Below, in pieces: positions 12,858 to 14,711 of a DNA stretch of 14,711 bases. This stretch comes from Gammaproteobacteria bacterium UBA6968 (GTDB lineage: Bacteria > Pseudomonadota > Gammaproteobacteria > Pseudomonadales > Azotimanducaceae). Numbering within the stretch: position 1 is the stretch's first letter; each line of letters begins with the position of its first letter. Location: positions 1 to 14,711 of the forward strand of contig DJYW01000060.1 of assembly GCA_002450255.1 (NCBI GenBank), written 5' to 3'. A model generated the notes under the pieces. It was given only the letters and a program-made list of their open reading frames with translations. It was not told the DNA's origin and made no database searches. The translations under genes and the position numbers were made by a program.

Positions 12858-14711
12858 ATGCAAAATAATATTCCCCCTTTCATCTTATGTTGTACCTCGA
12901 AGGTGCCCACCCCGCTTTTCGCGATCCTGCTCGGCTGCCTGCTACCGTTCAGCACCGTAACTGGAAGCGAGAACAACAAAAAACCGATGCCTTCTGTTAT
13001 CGAGGAAGAACTATTCATTGGTAGTCGAGGAGTACACACCGCGCTACCCAACTCGTCGCAACGCATGATCATTAGCACGCAAACACTCAAAAACAGCACA
13101 GAGGGCTCCATTGCTGACCTGCTCCGCAACCACCCACTTAACTCTTTTGGTTCCTTTCGGGAAACAACAGGACACATCGCCCAGGCCAACGCACTGCTGG
13201 ACTTGCGCGGCGCGGGCATCAATCGAACCCGTGTCCTTATCAACGGTCGCCCAAGCGCCGCTTCACCCGTGCTCGCCGGCGGGCACACCACTAACCTCAA
13301 TATGATCCCGAATACTGCGGTAGAAAGTATTGAAATAGTTCCTGAGAGTGCGAGTGCGCTGTACGGTTCAGGCGCCATCGCTGGCGCGGTCAACGTCAAT
13401 TTGAAAAAAGGCATCGAAGGCCTGCAATTCGATTCGCGTTACGCACAACGGTCGCGGGATAACGGCGCCGAAAAAACCTTTGCCATAAGCGGCGGTGCAT
13501 CATCAGACAAAACCAGCTTGATGGCCGTATTGGAGTATGACTACACGGCAGCGCTATACGACCTCGATCGACATTTCACTCGACCGCAAAAATTTGATGC
13601 CAACAACGACGGCCGAATTCAGGCCGAAGAAGAAACTCGCGGTATTTCGCTCTACGGCTACACCTTGTTCAACCCAGCCTATAACGGTCTGCCCTATGAC
13701 CCGGCAAACACAGATACCTGGTTCTTTCACCCAGGCGCAAATTGCAAAGAGGAGAATGGATCCCAGGGACCGATCGAATATTTAGATTTGGGACAATTCT
13801 GCGGTTACGCAGAGGGCGCCGTCACGACAAATCGGACCAGCCTAAAGAGAATCAGTAGCTGGATCGCTGCGGAACACGAAATCAGCGAGGACACTGGACT
13901 CTTCGTCGATCTTTTATGGAGCCAAGTCGATTCATTCGGGCGCATGGCACCACCGTCTTCATCAGGCCCTACAATCGTTAGCGATCCTCGCAACCAGATC
14001 GAGTCACCAACCTTTGGCAACATAGGTGCGTATCAAGGTCTATTCCGATGGGCGGATGTAGGCACCCGGGACACGCAGGTCCACGATGCCTTTGTTGACA
14101 TCACTGCGGGCATCCAAGGTCGGTTGTCACAGCGTTTAACTTACTTAGGGACACTGACTCTCGCACGCTACCGTTCCAATATGGTAGGCGACAATCGCCT
14201 TAGTCTGGCCGGATACGGATACAACTTGCTAACCGATACCACCGACTACGCACGCTTTGTTAACAATCTACGCACCACCGTCATGCAGACCAACGAGCAA
14301 AGTTTGATGCGCTACTACCTAGGCGTAGACTATGAGTGGTTCGACTTAGCCGGCGGCACAGTGCTACTGCACGCAGGTATAGAACAACAACAAGAAAACT
14401 ATAAGACTGATTATGACGGACAGAGTCGAGCTGGCTTAAATGACCAGGTCTTCCCAGAGCCGCTCAGTTCGGACCGCAAAGCAAAAGCTGGCACTCTCAA
14501 GGGATTCTTTCCCGTTACCAAGACGATCTCTGTTGATACCATCCTGCGGTTAGACCAATACAGCGACTTCGATGACATCTTCTCGTATCGCGCAAGCGGA
14601 AGCTTAACCCCAACGCTATGGGCAGGGACGACACTTACTGCCGCATACCACACCGGCTTTTTAGTCCCTAACCTGGCAGATCTAAATGGCGGGGAAATCT
14701 ACGGTCAGATC
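12858..14711 (+). CDS. TonB-dependent outer-membrane receptor, 3' truncated by window end
   Basis: Open for 618 codons to the window edge with no stop; family members usually have about 750-1000 residues, so the C-terminal barrel strands are missing. It has a signal peptide with hydrophobic core PLFAILLGCLLPFSTV (19-34) and probable cleavage near TG-SEN. A plug domain (about 48-185) follows, with GSRG, a divergent LLRNHPLNSFGSF, DLRGAGINRTRVLINGRP (115-132) and IEIVPESASALYGSGAIAGA (158-177). The beta-barrel then begins with aromatic alternating strands. A typical VTGSRI-like start is replaced by LFIGSRGV (52-59). ATG 12858 is the first ATG after an in-frame stop at 12819; no strong ribosome site is visible. 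An EF-hand-like loop lies in the barrel (separate entry). Imported ligand unknown; proximity to the catabolic cluster suggests a hydrophobic carbon source, but siderophore uptake is equally possible. Confidence 0.92.
   Translation, partial: MQNNIPPFILCCTSKVPTPLFAILLGCLLPFSTVTGSENNKKPMPSVIEEELFIGSRGVHTALPNSSQRMIISTQTLKNSTEGSIADLLRNHPLNSFGSFRETTGHIAQANALLDLRGAGINRTRVLINGRPSAASPVLAGGHTTNLNMIPNTAVESIEIVPESASALYGSGAIAGAVNVNLKKGIEGLQFDSRYAQRSRDNGAEKTFAISGGASSDKTSLMAVLEYDYTAALYDLDRHFTRPQKFDANNDGRIQAEEETRGISLYGYTLFNPAYNGLPYDPANTDTWFFHPGANCKEENGSQGPIEYLDLGQFCGYAEGAVTTNRTSLKRISSWIAAEHEISEDTGLFVDLLWSQVDSFGRMAPPSSSGPTIVSDPRNQIESPTFGNIGAYQGLFRWADVGTRDTQVHDAFVDITAGIQGRLSQRLTYLGTLTLARYRSNMVGDNRLSLAGYGYNLLTDTTDYARFVNNLRTTVMQTNEQSLMRYYLGVDYEWFDLAGGTVLLHAGIEQQQENYKTDYDGQSRAGLNDQVFPEPLSSDRKAKAGTLKGFFPVTKTISVDTILRLDQYSDFDDIFSYRASGSLTPTLWAGTTLTAAYHTGFLVPNLADLNGGEIYGQI
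13596..13631 (+). other. EF-hand-like calcium-binding loop in the TonB receptor
   Basis: Residues 247-258 read DANNDGRIQAEE, matching the EF-hand loop pattern: Asp at 1, Asn at 3, Asp at 5, Gly at 6, Ile at 8 and Glu at 12. By position it probably lies in an early extracellular barrel loop. Calcium binding in extracellular loops is known for the TonB-dependent receptor BtuB, though not by this motif. Binding is inferred. Confidence 0.6.

Noticed and set aside
12912..12959. Lipoprotein signal (LLGC) in the TonB receptor
   Set aside because: The residues after the Cys are still hydrophobic (LLPFSTV), so an ordinary signal peptide with later cleavage fits better.
12800..13414. 204-codon minus-strand reading frame
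   Set aside because: It lies antisense to the receptor plug domain, whose motifs are unmistakable; no family features in the antisense frame.
1..14711. CRISPR arrays, tRNA or rRNA genes, insertion sequences, phage genes
   Set aside because: None seen: no regularly spaced identical repeats, no transposase or integrase motifs, no tRNA-like cloverleaf recognised by eye.

Overview
The window looks like a Gram-negative, probably gammaproteobacterial, chromosome segment. It has moderate GC, short tightly packed operons, an outer-membrane TonB-dependent receptor and an AtuA-type terpene/branched-acyl catabolic block. The taxonomic call is inference from protein families only.

Layout. Positions 55-3842 read leftward and hold a TetR regulator (3240-3842), two acyl-CoA dehydrogenase (ACAD) genes 18 bp apart (1895-3097 and 728-1876), and a glutathione S-transferase (55-669). 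Positions 3952-10158 read rightward as one compact operon: a biotin-dependent carboxyltransferase beta subunit, a biotin carboxylase/BCCP alpha subunit overlapping it by 13 bp, a methylglutaconyl-CoA-hydratase-like crotonase overlapping by 1 bp, and an AtuA-family protein. The 109-bp divergent gap between tetR and the carboxyltransferase contains a long AT-rich dyad, the likely operator. A convergent carboxylesterase gene with a signal peptide (10502-12118, minus) and the first 618 codons of a TonB-dependent receptor (12858 to the window edge, plus) complete the window. The two gene-free stretches flanking the esterase (10159-10501 and 12119-12857) each carry a degenerate repeat with a period of about 14-15 nt.

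How it may work. The order dehydrogenation, gamma-carboxylation, hydration, cleavage is the logic of leucine (Liu) and acyclic terpene (Atu) degradation, where a beta-methyl branch that blocks beta-oxidation is carboxylated and removed. The AtuA family member and the divergent TetR gene point to the Atu type rather than leucine. Differences from the Pseudomonas atu cluster are the absence here of dehydrogenases (AtuB/AtuG), of the CoA ligase (AtuH) and of a recognisable lyase, and the replacement of the single AtuD dehydrogenase by a two-gene ACAD pair. In that pair one protein keeps an IVD-like catalytic Glu and the other appears to lack a base, as in the heteromeric ACADs of steroid side-chain catabolism. 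The substrate may therefore be a terpenoid, or an isoprenoid side chain on a larger molecule such as a sterol. The secreted esterase and TonB receptor could supply a bulky hydrophobic ester, but this link rests on proximity alone.
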